A stretch of DNA of 64,000 nucleotides from Oscillospiraceae bacterium (GTDB lineage Bacteria > Bacillota > Clostridia > Oscillospirales > Acutalibacteraceae): the NCBI GenBank assembly GCA_910574995.1, contig CAJTCS010000002.1, positions 304,128 through 368,127 on the forward strand. Reading direction: 5' to 3'. This document shows, piece by piece, positions 42,861-49,784 of this stretch. The notes under the pieces are model-generated. The model ran no database searches and was not told the origin of the DNA. It worked only from the letters and a program-made list of their open reading frames with translations. The translations under genes and the position numbers were made by a program. How positions within the stretch are numbered: position 1 is the first letter of the stretch; each line of letters starts with the position of its first letter.

Positions 42861-45152
42861 TTATTCCTCCTGCCCCTCTGCCTCCCGGTCCACGGCAATG
42901 TCCGTGTTCACATCCTCTACAAAGGTCAAGGAGATTACGGTGCCCAGCCGTACCTGTTCGCCGGCGGCGATGCTTTGCAGGCTGACGGTAGTGCCGTCGG
43001 TAGAAGCGCCGTTTACGCTGATCTGCAGGCCGTTTATTGAGGCCAGGTAGCTGGCGTTGGCCAAATCATACCCCATAAAGTCTGGGACCTCCACCAAGGT
43101 GCTGTCCACATCGTACCCCTCGGTGTACAGCACCACCTTGCCGTCTTTGGGCACAGCGGCCCCGGTCTCGGGGATCTGCTCTGTCACCAGCACGTCGCCG
43201 TCCTCGCTGCCGATGATGCTGTAGGCAAGCCCCAGTTCCTCTAGGTGGGCAATGGCCTCGTCTAAAGTCTTCCCCGCCACAGAAGGGGACACCATATCCA
43301 GCTGCTCATATTCGTCTTCGGTATACTGGGCTTCTACCCCCAGGTAAGGCAGCACCTCTTCCATGATCTTGGAAAAGATAGGCCCGGCTACCGCATTGCC
43401 GCCGGTCAGGCCGGATACATCCTCGCCACCGGGCTCGTCGAAGAACACCAACAAGGCGTACTGGGGGTCTTCCGCCGGGGCAAAGCCGCAATATGACGCG
43501 ATGTACTCCATGGGCTTGGAACGGTCTTGGTTGTGCTTATCCACTTTTTCTGAGGTACCCGTCTTCCCGCACACCCGGTAGCCCATCACATAGCCCCCGT
43601 TAGCCGTACCTACCTCGGCGTTCTGCCGCATGATGTCGGCGATGGCGGAGGCGGTCTCCTGGGAAATCACCTGGCGGCGGTAGGCGGTGTCGGCTGTCTT
43701 CACAATGTTGCCGTCTTGGTCCACGATGCGGTCTACCACATGGGGCTGCACCAGGAAGCCGCCGTTGGCGATGACGGAACAGGCCGTAATCATCTGTACG
43801 GGCGTGATGGAAAAGTTTTGCCCAAAGGATTCGCAGGCCAGCTCTACGGGCCCCAACTCCTCCAGGTCATGGTATAGGCTGTTGGATTCGCCGGGCAGGT
43901 CGATGCCCGTCTTCTGGGTAAAGCCGAAAGCTTCCCGGTATTTGGCAAAGGTCGTGGCCCCCAGCAGATCCCCGATATGCATGAACCAAGGGTTGCAAGA
44001 GTTGCACAGCCCTTCCCGGAAGGTGGTAGTCCCATGGCCCGCGTGCTTCCAGCAATGTATGGGGTCCTTCATGCCTTCAAATTTGACAAAGCCGTTGCAG
44101 GTATAGCTGCTGGCCTCTGTGATGAGCCCTTCCTCCAGGCCCATGGCCCCCACACACATCTTGAACACAGAGCCGGGGTAATAGGTATCGGCCACAGCCT
44201 TGTTCCGCCACTGGCGTATCTGGGCCGTATTGTATGCCTCGTCCTGTTCGCTTTCCGGCAGCGCCTCGATCTCGGCCAACAGGTTCTCGTCCAGCACGGT
44301 GAAAGGGTCGTTGGGGTCATAGTCCGGTTTGGTAGAAAGGCCGATGACGCCCCCTGTCTTCACATCCATCATAATAGCCACCGCGCCGTTCTTCACCTGG
44401 TATTTCTCGATGCCCTCGGCCAGGTATTTTTTCAGGATGCTCTGCACCGTCTCGTCGATGGTCAACACCAGGTCGCTGCCATTCTCCGCCTCGATCAGCT
44501 GCTCCTTCTCAAAGGGCATATCCAGGTTCCAGGCATTGCGGGCGGAGACCATGCGCCCGGCGGTGCCCCGCAGCTCGTTGTCATAATACAGCTCCAGGCC
44601 TTCCAGGCCCTGGCCGTCATACCCTGTAAAGCCCAGTATGTTCGAGGCCACCGTGCCATAGGGGTAATACCGCTTATAGTCGTCGATGAGCCGCACGCCG
44701 CTGTCTATGCCGTTGTCCGTCAGGAATTGGTTCACCGTGTCACGGGTCTCCGTTTCGATGCGGCGCTTGATTACCGTATAATACGAGCTGGCGTCCCCTG
44801 TCTTCTCATACAACTCTTCCTCGTCCAGCTCTAAAATAGGCGCAAGCCCCGATGAGACCTTGCGCCGCAGGTCTTCGTCATGGGCCAGGAAAGCGGGCTC
44901 TAACACCACCGTCCACACGCTGGCGCTTTGGGCCAGCACCTTGGTGCCTGTGGCGTCATAGATGGTCCCCCGCATGGCGGGCAACGTAGTGCTGCGCAGG
45001 CTCTGGTCCATAGCGGCCGTACTCATGTCCTCCCCCCGGAGGATCTGCCAGTGGAAAAGGCTGACCGCCGCCGCGCCAAACCCCACGACCAGCAGCGCGG
45101 CCGTAAGGCCCATGGCCTTTTTCTTCATCTTCTCCGCTATGCCCTTTGCCAT
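42861..45152 (-). CDS. Class B penicillin-binding protein with PASTA domains (SpoVD/PBP2 type)
   Basis: This D,D-transpeptidase is about 763 residues. The start is taken at 45152 (MAKGIAEKMKKKAMG); a GTG or ATG slightly upstream cannot be excluded. It has one transmembrane helix near 14-34, a dimerisation domain with LRSTTLPAMRGTIYDA, the transpeptidase SxxK in YPGSVFKM, SCN in LCNSCNPWF, and KTG in VCGKTGTSEK. Two PASTA repeats lie at the C terminus (about 600-740). In this position it is the septal PBP partner of FtsW; the PASTA pair suits either a PBP2B or SpoVD role. Confidence 0.93.
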   Translation of the reverse strand: MAKGIAEKMKKKAMGLTAALLVVGFGAAAVSLFHWQILRGEDMSTAAMDQSLRSTTLPAMRGTIYDATGTKVLAQSASVWTVVLEPAFLAHDEDLRRKVSSGLAPILELDEEELYEKTGDASSYYTVIKRRIETETRDTVNQFLTDNGIDSGVRLIDDYKRYYPYGTVASNILGFTGYDGQGLEGLELYYDNELRGTAGRMVSARNAWNLDMPFEKEQLIEAENGSDLVLTIDETVQSILKKYLAEGIEKYQVKNGAVAIMMDVKTGGVIGLSTKPDYDPNDPFTVLDENLLAEIEALPESEQDEAYNTAQIRQWRNKAVADTYYPGSVFKMCVGAMGLEEGLITEASSYTCNGFVKFEGMKDPIHCWKHAGHGTTTFREGLCNSCNPWFMHIGDLLGATTFAKYREAFGFTQKTGIDLPGESNSLYHDLEELGPVELACESFGQNFSITPVQMITACSVIANGGFLVQPHVVDRIVDQDGNIVKTADTAYRRQVISQETASAIADIMRQNAEVGTANGGYVMGYRVCGKTGTSEKVDKHNQDRSKPMEYIASYCGFAPAEDPQYALLVFFDEPGGEDVSGLTGGNAVAGPIFSKIMEEVLPYLGVEAQYTEDEYEQLDMVSPSVAGKTLDEAIAHLEELGLAYSIIGSEDGDVLVTEQIPETGAAVPKDGKVVLYTEGYDVDSTLVEVPDFMGYDLANASYLASINGLQISVNGASTDGTTVSLQSIAAGEQVRLGTVISLTFVEDVNTDIAVDREAEGQEE

Positions 45153-45263
45153 TTCCTGCACCATCCTTTCTTGCCGCCGGCCCACAAAAACAGTCGTATG
45201 CTGCAAGCGTACCGGCCCTATAGGAACAACAACGACTGACACGCTGCGCGGCCGGCCCTACCC

Positions 45264-45286
45264 GGTGCGGGGGACGCCCCCGCACC
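45264..45286 (+). terminator. Plus-oriented hairpin-T terminator inside a minus-strand operon
   Basis: A perfect 10-bp stem with a 3-base loop (GGTGCGGGGG and complement) is followed by TCTTTTTT on the plus strand. Both neighbours, ftsL and the PBP, are read from the minus strand, so it would stop antisense RNA. On the minus strand the hairpin has no U tract. Confidence 0.6.
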
Positions 45287-45365
45287 TCTTTTTTCTCCTG
45301 TTTCCCCCGCACCATTCCTCATGCCCTGTCTTATAGGTATTCCCCCTGGGCCCATGGTATGCTAC

Positions 45366-45923
45366 TCAACTGAACCAAGAACGCACCGCAGCTACTAGCT
45401 GGTCCAGCAGCGAGCCCCCGTCTACATCCTGCAGTACCGTGCCCTGGTCCTCCTGGGCCACGTTCACATATGTCACCTGGGCGCCGGATATCTTGCTCAT
45501 GCCCAGCCGGCTGGCTGCGAACTGCTCTACCTGGGCGTCGTTCATCAACAGGGCCGCCTGCATCTCCAGCTGGATCTCCAGGCTTTGGGCCTCCTCCAGC
45601 TGGCTGGCGGTGTTGTTGATCTCTTCTGTTAGCTCAGTCAGCAATACCTGGCTTTGCACCACCGAGAGTACCGTTACGAAAACCACGCCGAAAAACACCG
45701 TTGCTACGATAAAGCGCAGAGGGTGCCGCTGTGGCTTGGCCGCCGGCTTTGCGCCCTCTTGGGGCAGCTCCACCACATTTTCCCGAGGCCTGCGCCGGGG
45801 GGCCCGTTGCGGCTGGCGCTGGGGGGCGGCCTGCTGCTGGGGCTGCTCTTCAATCTGAGGCAGGGCGCTGCCATGCCTGTCCTCGAACAAGGCAAAATCA
45901 TACGCTTCTGAACGGTTCCCCAT
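45366..45923 (-). CDS. ftsL: FtsL-like septum protein
   Basis: This 185-residue bitopic protein is assigned to FtsL by position and form. It starts at 45923 after AAGGAG. A Gln/Arg/Pro-rich basic tail (residues 28-68) precedes one transmembrane helix (71-90, FIVATVFFGVVFVTVLSVV), then a coiled coil (SQVLLTELTEEINNTASQLE) and a FtsL-like block LGMSKISGAQVTYVNV. It lies between rsmH and the PBP gene, exactly where ftsL belongs. Sequence identity in this family is always low. Confidence 0.85.
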   Translation of the reverse strand: MGNRSEAYDFALFEDRHGSALPQIEEQPQQQAAPQRQPQRAPRRRPRENVVELPQEGAKPAAKPQRHPLRFIVATVFFGVVFVTVLSVVQSQVLLTELTEEINNTASQLEEAQSLEIQLEMQAALLMNDAQVEQFAASRLGMSKISGAQVTYVNVAQEDQGTVLQDVDGGSLLDQLVAAVRSWFS

Positions 45924-46067
45924 GTGGCTGCTCCTTCCCGGCCCTGGTCTGCATTGGCGGGCCATGTGTGTATTTCAGGCTTACAATCCATCTCTGCCTA
46001 TAGAAGTACTACGATATCCATCGGCCCTCAAGAAAAGGCCTGTTTTTGTACAGCTGGGCGGGTGTTT

Positions 46068-47012
46068 TCAAAGCTGGCTTTCTCCATGCCCCTTTTCAAA
46101 TACCCGCAAGCGGGCACTGCGGGCCCGGGGGTTTTCCTCCAGCTCCTTCTGGGTTGGCCCCAGGCCTTTTTTATATACCAGCCGGCCTTGGGGCTTTTTG
46201 CCGCATATGCACACCGGGAAATCCGGCGGGCAGGTACAGCCTTGGCACCAGGCTGCCATTTGCCGCTTCACGATCCGGTCTTCCAAGGAATGGAACGTGA
46301 TCACCGCCAAACGCCCCCCCGGGGCCAGCAGCTCCGCAGCCGCTTCCAGCCCTTCCCGCAGCCGGTCCAGTTCCCCATTCACAGCGATGCGCAACGCCTG
46401 GAAGGTCTTACGGGCGGGATGCCCTTCCCCCCGGCGCACAGCCGCAGGAACAGAACTCTTTATAATCTCCGCCAATTGGGCGGTTGTTTCGATAGGGGCC
46501 CGCTGCCGGGCCTGGCAGATGCCTGCCGCAATGCGCTGCGCGCCGCGGTCTTCCCCATAGCGGGCGATGACACGGGACAATTCCTCTTGGGGCAGGTCGT
46601 TTACCAAATCCCGGGCTGAAGGGCCCCGCTGGCTCATGCGCATATCCAGGGGCGCGTCGTGGTGGTAGGAGAAACCCCGTTCCGGGGCGTCCAGCTGGTG
46701 GGAAGACACGCCGATATCCAACAAGACGCCATCTACCCGGTCCATACCCTGCCGCCGGGCAATCTCCCCCATCTGGCTGAAATTTCCCAGCACTACTATA
46801 GCCTGGGGATAAGAGGCCAGCCGCGCGCCCCCAGCGGCGATGGCGTCCGGGTCCTGGTCGATAGCCAACAGCCGCCCTGTGGTCAACCGCTGGGCGATGG
46901 CCCGGGAATGGCCCGCGCCTCCCATAGTGCCGTCAATGTACTGGCCTTGCGGGTCGATGCGCAAGGCCTCTATCGTTTCTGTGAACATTACGGGCTTGTG
47001 GGTAAATTCCAT
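46068..47012 (-). CDS. rsmH: 16S rRNA m4C1402 methyltransferase RsmH
   Basis: RsmH (MraW) N4-methylates cytidine 1402 of 16S rRNA. The protein is 314 residues. Its SAM-binding loop is DGTMGGAGHSRA, with LLDIGVSSHQLDAPERGFSY and AVITFHSLEDRIVKR further along. The ATG follows AAGGAGCG. It is the second gene of the dcw cluster, after mraZ. Confidence 0.97.
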   Translation of the reverse strand: MEFTHKPVMFTETIEALRIDPQGQYIDGTMGGAGHSRAIAQRLTTGRLLAIDQDPDAIAAGGARLASYPQAIVVLGNFSQMGEIARRQGMDRVDGVLLDIGVSSHQLDAPERGFSYHHDAPLDMRMSQRGPSARDLVNDLPQEELSRVIARYGEDRGAQRIAAGICQARQRAPIETTAQLAEIIKSSVPAAVRRGEGHPARKTFQALRIAVNGELDRLREGLEAAAELLAPGGRLAVITFHSLEDRIVKRQMAAWCQGCTCPPDFPVCICGKKPQGRLVYKKGLGPTQKELEENPRARSARLRVFEKGHGESQL

Positions 47013-47046
47013 GGGCGCTCCTTCATTTTACACAGCCTTGCCTGTT

Positions 47047-47466
47047 TCAGAATTGCAACAGGCTCATAGAGGCTTCAATGGCCTCGTCGGTCTGGCTTTC
47101 GTTGTAGGCTTTCCAGCGGCCTGTATCCCATATCTCGGCCCGCACCGCCGCGCCAATGACGGTCACATCCCGCTGCAGGCCCGCGTGGTCCCGCAGGTTC
47201 TGGGGAAGCAGGATACGCCCCTGCTTGTCCGGCTCCACCTCGGCGGCGCCGGAAAAGAAATACCTTTGGATACCCTTGCCTTGGGCCAGGGGGATGGCGG
47301 ACACCTTTTTTACAAGGTCGTCCCACTGGGCGGCGGACAAGAGGAACAGGCAGCCGTCTAGGCCCCGGCAAACATAGAACTTGTCCCCCAGGTCCTCCCG
47401 GAACTTAGAGGGTACCGTTACCCGGCCCTTCTGGTCCATATTATGTTGATATTCACCGGTCAACAT
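47047..47466 (-). CDS. mraZ: Transcriptional regulator MraZ
   Basis: This 139-residue protein is a double AbrB-like domain regulator that represses the dcw cluster in several bacteria. The N-terminal repeat has GEYQHNMDQKGRVTVPSKFR and the second repeat has EVEPDKQGRILLPQNLRDHA, both with the DxKGR-type DNA-binding signature. It heads the cluster and is preceded by a strong promoter and three AAAGT repeats that may be its operator. Confidence 0.95.
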   Translation of the reverse strand: MLTGEYQHNMDQKGRVTVPSKFREDLGDKFYVCRGLDGCLFLLSAAQWDDLVKKVSAIPLAQGKGIQRYFFSGAAEVEPDKQGRILLPQNLRDHAGLQRDVTVIGAAVRAEIWDTGRWKAYNESQTDEAIEASMSLLQF

Positions 47467-47531
47467 AATCTTTCGCCTTTCCGTGCCCCGGCCTCGCCGG
47501 GACGCCTTCCCCCCAGCCAGGCCTGACGCCC

Positions 47532-47568
47532 CACTTTATAACCACGATGTGGAACTTTCCCCCACTTT
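47532..47568 (-). promoter_or_regulatory. Putative MraZ operator boxes
   Basis: On the minus strand AAAGT-type repeats occur at 47568-47563 (AAAGTG), 47558-47553 (AAAGTT) and 47537-47532 (AAAGTG). The first two start 10 bases apart and the third 21 bases later, about one and two helix turns. They lie directly behind the promoter. MraZ boxes of AAAGTG type with 10-base spacing are known in other bacteria. Confidence 0.55.
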
Positions 47569-47586
47569 CCTCCACCTGGTTTCCTC

Positions 47587-47615
47587 ATTATACCGTAAAC
47601 CAGGGGTAAAAGCAA
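47587..47615 (-). promoter_or_regulatory. Promoter of the dcw cluster
   Basis: TTGCTT (47615-47610) and TATAAT (47592-47587) are 17 bases apart. Transcription should start near 47580, about 115 bases before the mraZ ATG. Confidence 0.75.
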
Positions 47616-47762
47616 TTCGGAATATCCGTTCGAAGCCAAGCGCGGCGTAGTTCGACGATATGTTCGGCCCTATTTAGTGGAAACAAAAATTCCCTCCGCT
47701 ATATTTAGCGAAGGGAACAGGAAGAACCGTTGCATTTGTGCATTTTAGCAATAATCCGGGCC

Positions 47763-48242
47763 TTACATTTGTGAATTCCGCTGCGAAGCCTTGATGTTCT
47801 GTCGGGTCTTGCGCAATTCTGCCAGATTTTCAGACAAAGACTCGTCTGTACGGCGCATCAAGTCGTCTACATAATCATTGCTGGCCTTGCGCATTTCCTT
47901 GAATTTCGCCTGGGCCTGGGCGATAAGCTCGTTGGCCTTCTGCTGGGCCTGGCGGACAATCTCCTGCTGGTCTACCAAAGCGCGCACCTTCTCCTCGGCC
48001 ACCCGCAGCATGCTTTCCGCCTCCCGTTGGGCTTCTGCCAAGATCTGCCCCCGGTCTGCCACGATGGCACGGGCTTTCTGCACCTCGGCGGGGATCTCCT
48101 CCTTGATCTCGTCCAGGATCTGCCGGACCTCCTCGCCGTCTACAAACAGCTTGCCACCGGACATGGGCATTTTCCAGCCTTTTTCCAGCACATCGTACAT
48201 TTCGTCGATAAGGTCTTCAATGGTCGCTTGATTGTTGCTCAT
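47763..48242 (-). CDS. Coiled-coil protein, unknown
   Basis: This 159-residue protein (start 48242, MSNNQATIEDLIDEMYDV) is almost entirely a charged, Ala/Gln/Glu-rich coiled coil from residue 45 on (such as AEEKVRALVDQQEIVRQAQQ). The N-terminal block MSGGKLFVDGEEVRQILDEI looks like the start of DivIVA/FilGAP-type proteins. The family is common in Clostridia beside coaD and is sometimes annotated as an ATPase subunit without evidence. The role is unknown. The ribosome-binding site is weak. Confidence 0.7.
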   Translation of the reverse strand: MSNNQATIEDLIDEMYDVLEKGWKMPMSGGKLFVDGEEVRQILDEIKEEIPAEVQKARAIVADRGQILAEAQREAESMLRVAEEKVRALVDQQEIVRQAQQKANELIAQAQAKFKEMRKASNDYVDDLMRRTDESLSENLAELRKTRQNIKASQRNSQM

Positions 48243-48309
48243 GGATTTGATCTCGTCCCTTTCTTCGCTGATTCCTGACGGGAAACCGCCGGTGCTGAGA
48301 TGAAAATAC

Positions 48310-48828
48310 CTATATGCCTGTCCCCGCGTCCAAAGGCTGGCGGACGCACAGGCGGTCCCGGATGGTGTGCAAAATACACTGGGGCACAAAGTGGGAAATG
48401 TCCCCCCCAAAACCCGCGATCTGCTTGACCACGCTGGAACTGAGGAACATATTCTCGGCGCTGGTGGAGAGGAACATGGTTTCCAGCCCTGGGTTCAGCT
48501 TTTTGTTGGCCAGGGCCTGCTGGAATTCATATTCGAAGTCGGACACGGCCCGCAAGCCCTTGACCACCACCATCACGCCTTTTTCCTTGGCGTAATCGGC
48601 CAATAGGCCGGTCACCTGGTCGATCTCCACGTTGTGGAGGCCCGCGTCTGCGCACACCGTCCGCAGCAATCCCATACGTTCTTCCACAGAAAAGCTGAAA
48701 TGCTTCTGGGGGTTGACAGGTACGGCGACGATGATCCTGTCAAAAAGCTTGCAGGCCCGGCTGATGATGTCCAGGTGGCCCAGGGTAACGGGGTCGAAGC
48801 TGCCAGGGCAGATAGCAGTGCGGGTCAT
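48310..48828 (-). CDS. coaD: Phosphopantetheine adenylyltransferase
   Basis: CoaD makes dephospho-CoA from 4'-phosphopantetheine and ATP, the step just before CoaE. The protein is 172 residues starting at 48828 after AGGAGG. The nucleotidyl-transferase motif is CPGSFDPVTLGHLDII, and the second ISSTxxR-type block reads LSSSVVKQIAGFGGD. The CoaE activity that follows in the pathway is in this window as half of the 20285-21925 fusion. It lies after rsmD, the usual order. Confidence 0.96.
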   Translation of the reverse strand: MTRTAICPGSFDPVTLGHLDIISRACKLFDRIIVAVPVNPQKHFSFSVEERMGLLRTVCADAGLHNVEIDQVTGLLADYAKEKGVMVVVKGLRAVSDFEYEFQQALANKKLNPGLETMFLSTSAENMFLSSSVVKQIAGFGGDISHFVPQCILHTIRDRLCVRQPLDAGTGI

Positions 48829-48881
48829 GGTCACGCCTCCTTTAGGGGCTTTTCATTTTTTAACGGCCAGCTGGGCAGCCG

Positions 48882-49427
48882 CTATGCCCCCTGGGGGCGG
48901 CAATAGCTGGTCAGCATGGTCTTTCCGTAACGGTACTCCCGGTATTTCTGGAAATCCCCCGCCGATTCGGGAAGGGCCTCGTCCCGGGGATGCTCGCAGA
49001 TGAGGATACCGCCGGGGGCCATGCGCCCCGCCACCTGGGGCAACGCCTGCTGCAAAAGCCCCGCGCGGTAGGGGGGGTCTAAAAAAGCCACGTCAAAAGT
49101 ATCGGGGGCATAGCGGAGGAAAGCGGCGAAATCGCCGGGTATCAGCCGGGCCCTATCCCCAAAGCCTGTGGCCGCCAGGTTTTTTTCAATGACCCGCTGG
49201 GCTTCCCGGGAAGGTTCTACCAAAACGGCCAAAGCCGCACCCCGGCTGAGGGCCTCCAGGCCGATCTGCCCAGAACCCGCGAACAAGTCTAAGAACCTGC
49301 GCCCCTCAATGCGGAACTGCAGGATATCGAAGAGGGCCTCTTTCACCCGGTCGGAGGTGGGGCGCACCGCGTCCCCTTCCAGGGTGGCAAGCTTTTTCCC
49401 CCGCATGGTGCCTGAAATAATGCGCAT
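48882..49427 (-). CDS. rsmD: 16S rRNA m2G966 methyltransferase RsmD
   Basis: This protein of 181 residues starts at 49427 (MRIISGTMRGKKLATLEGDA) after GGAGAG. It carries the RsmD SAM-binding region FLDLFAGSGQIGLEALSRGA and the catalytic VAFLDPPY motif. It methylates guanine 966 of 16S rRNA. It precedes coaD in the common rsmD-coaD pair. Confidence 0.95.
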   Translation of the reverse strand: MRIISGTMRGKKLATLEGDAVRPTSDRVKEALFDILQFRIEGRRFLDLFAGSGQIGLEALSRGAALAVLVEPSREAQRVIEKNLAATGFGDRARLIPGDFAAFLRYAPDTFDVAFLDPPYRAGLLQQALPQVAGRMAPGGILICEHPRDEALPESAGDFQKYREYRYGKTMLTSYCRPQGA

Positions 49428-49446
49428 GACAACTCTCCATTTTGGC

Positions 49447-49519
49447 TGAGGCGTCCGCCTCAAATTTCGCCTTAAGGGGCTGTTCCAAAAAGCCCCTTAA
49501 CGGTCCTCAAAAAAACTTT
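49447..49519 (+). repeat. Two-hairpin intergenic repeat, copy C
   Basis: It has the same layout as copies A and B but different stem bases: TGAGGCG with CGCCTCA (49447-49462), then TTAAGGGGCT (49472-49481) with AGCCCCTTAA (49491-49500), and a tail with CCTCAAAAA. The pairing is kept although the sequence is not. Confidence 0.7.
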
Positions 49520-49616
49520 CCCGTTTATTTTTCCCCGTTTATACGGTTTCTAGCTGGATCTTATTTTTCTTGTGGTTTTTGCTCTTTATCGCACTAGTCA
49601 CGGGGGACATCCAGGC

Positions 49617-49652
49617 TACAAGGCTGGCGCAAGAAAAGATGCAGCGGGTACA
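49617..49652 (+). repeat. Dispersed motif copy R3
   Basis: TACAAGGCTGG, then AAAAGATGCAGCGGGTAC: this is an imperfect copy of the unit at 49709-49749, repeated 92 bases apart in the same orientation. Confidence 0.55.
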
Positions 49653-49708
49653 TCAGCCATGCTGGGTCTGTCCGCTCGTTAGGCCCGGGTCGAAAAGCCC
49701 GCCCACGC

Positions 49709-49749
49709 CACAAGGCTGGTTCACGATAAAGATGCAACGGGTACGTTGC
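49709..49749 (+). repeat. Dispersed motif copy R2
   Basis: CACAAGGCTGG followed by TTCACGATAAAGATGCAACG and GGTACGTTGC. It matches R3 at its left part and R1 (39107-39135) at its right part, linking the two loci. Confidence 0.6.
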
Positions 49750-49784
49750 CTATTATCCCATTATTCTGACCATATGTCAACCGT

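Larger units (their letters stand above)
49428..49784. other. 357-base intergenic region rich in repeats
   Basis: No gene is supported here. The region holds copy C of the two-hairpin repeat (49447-49519) and two copies of the dispersed motif (49617-49652 and 49709-49749). A 72-codon plus-strand frame lacks a ribosome-binding site and crosses the repeats, so I reject it as a gene. Confidence 0.6.
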
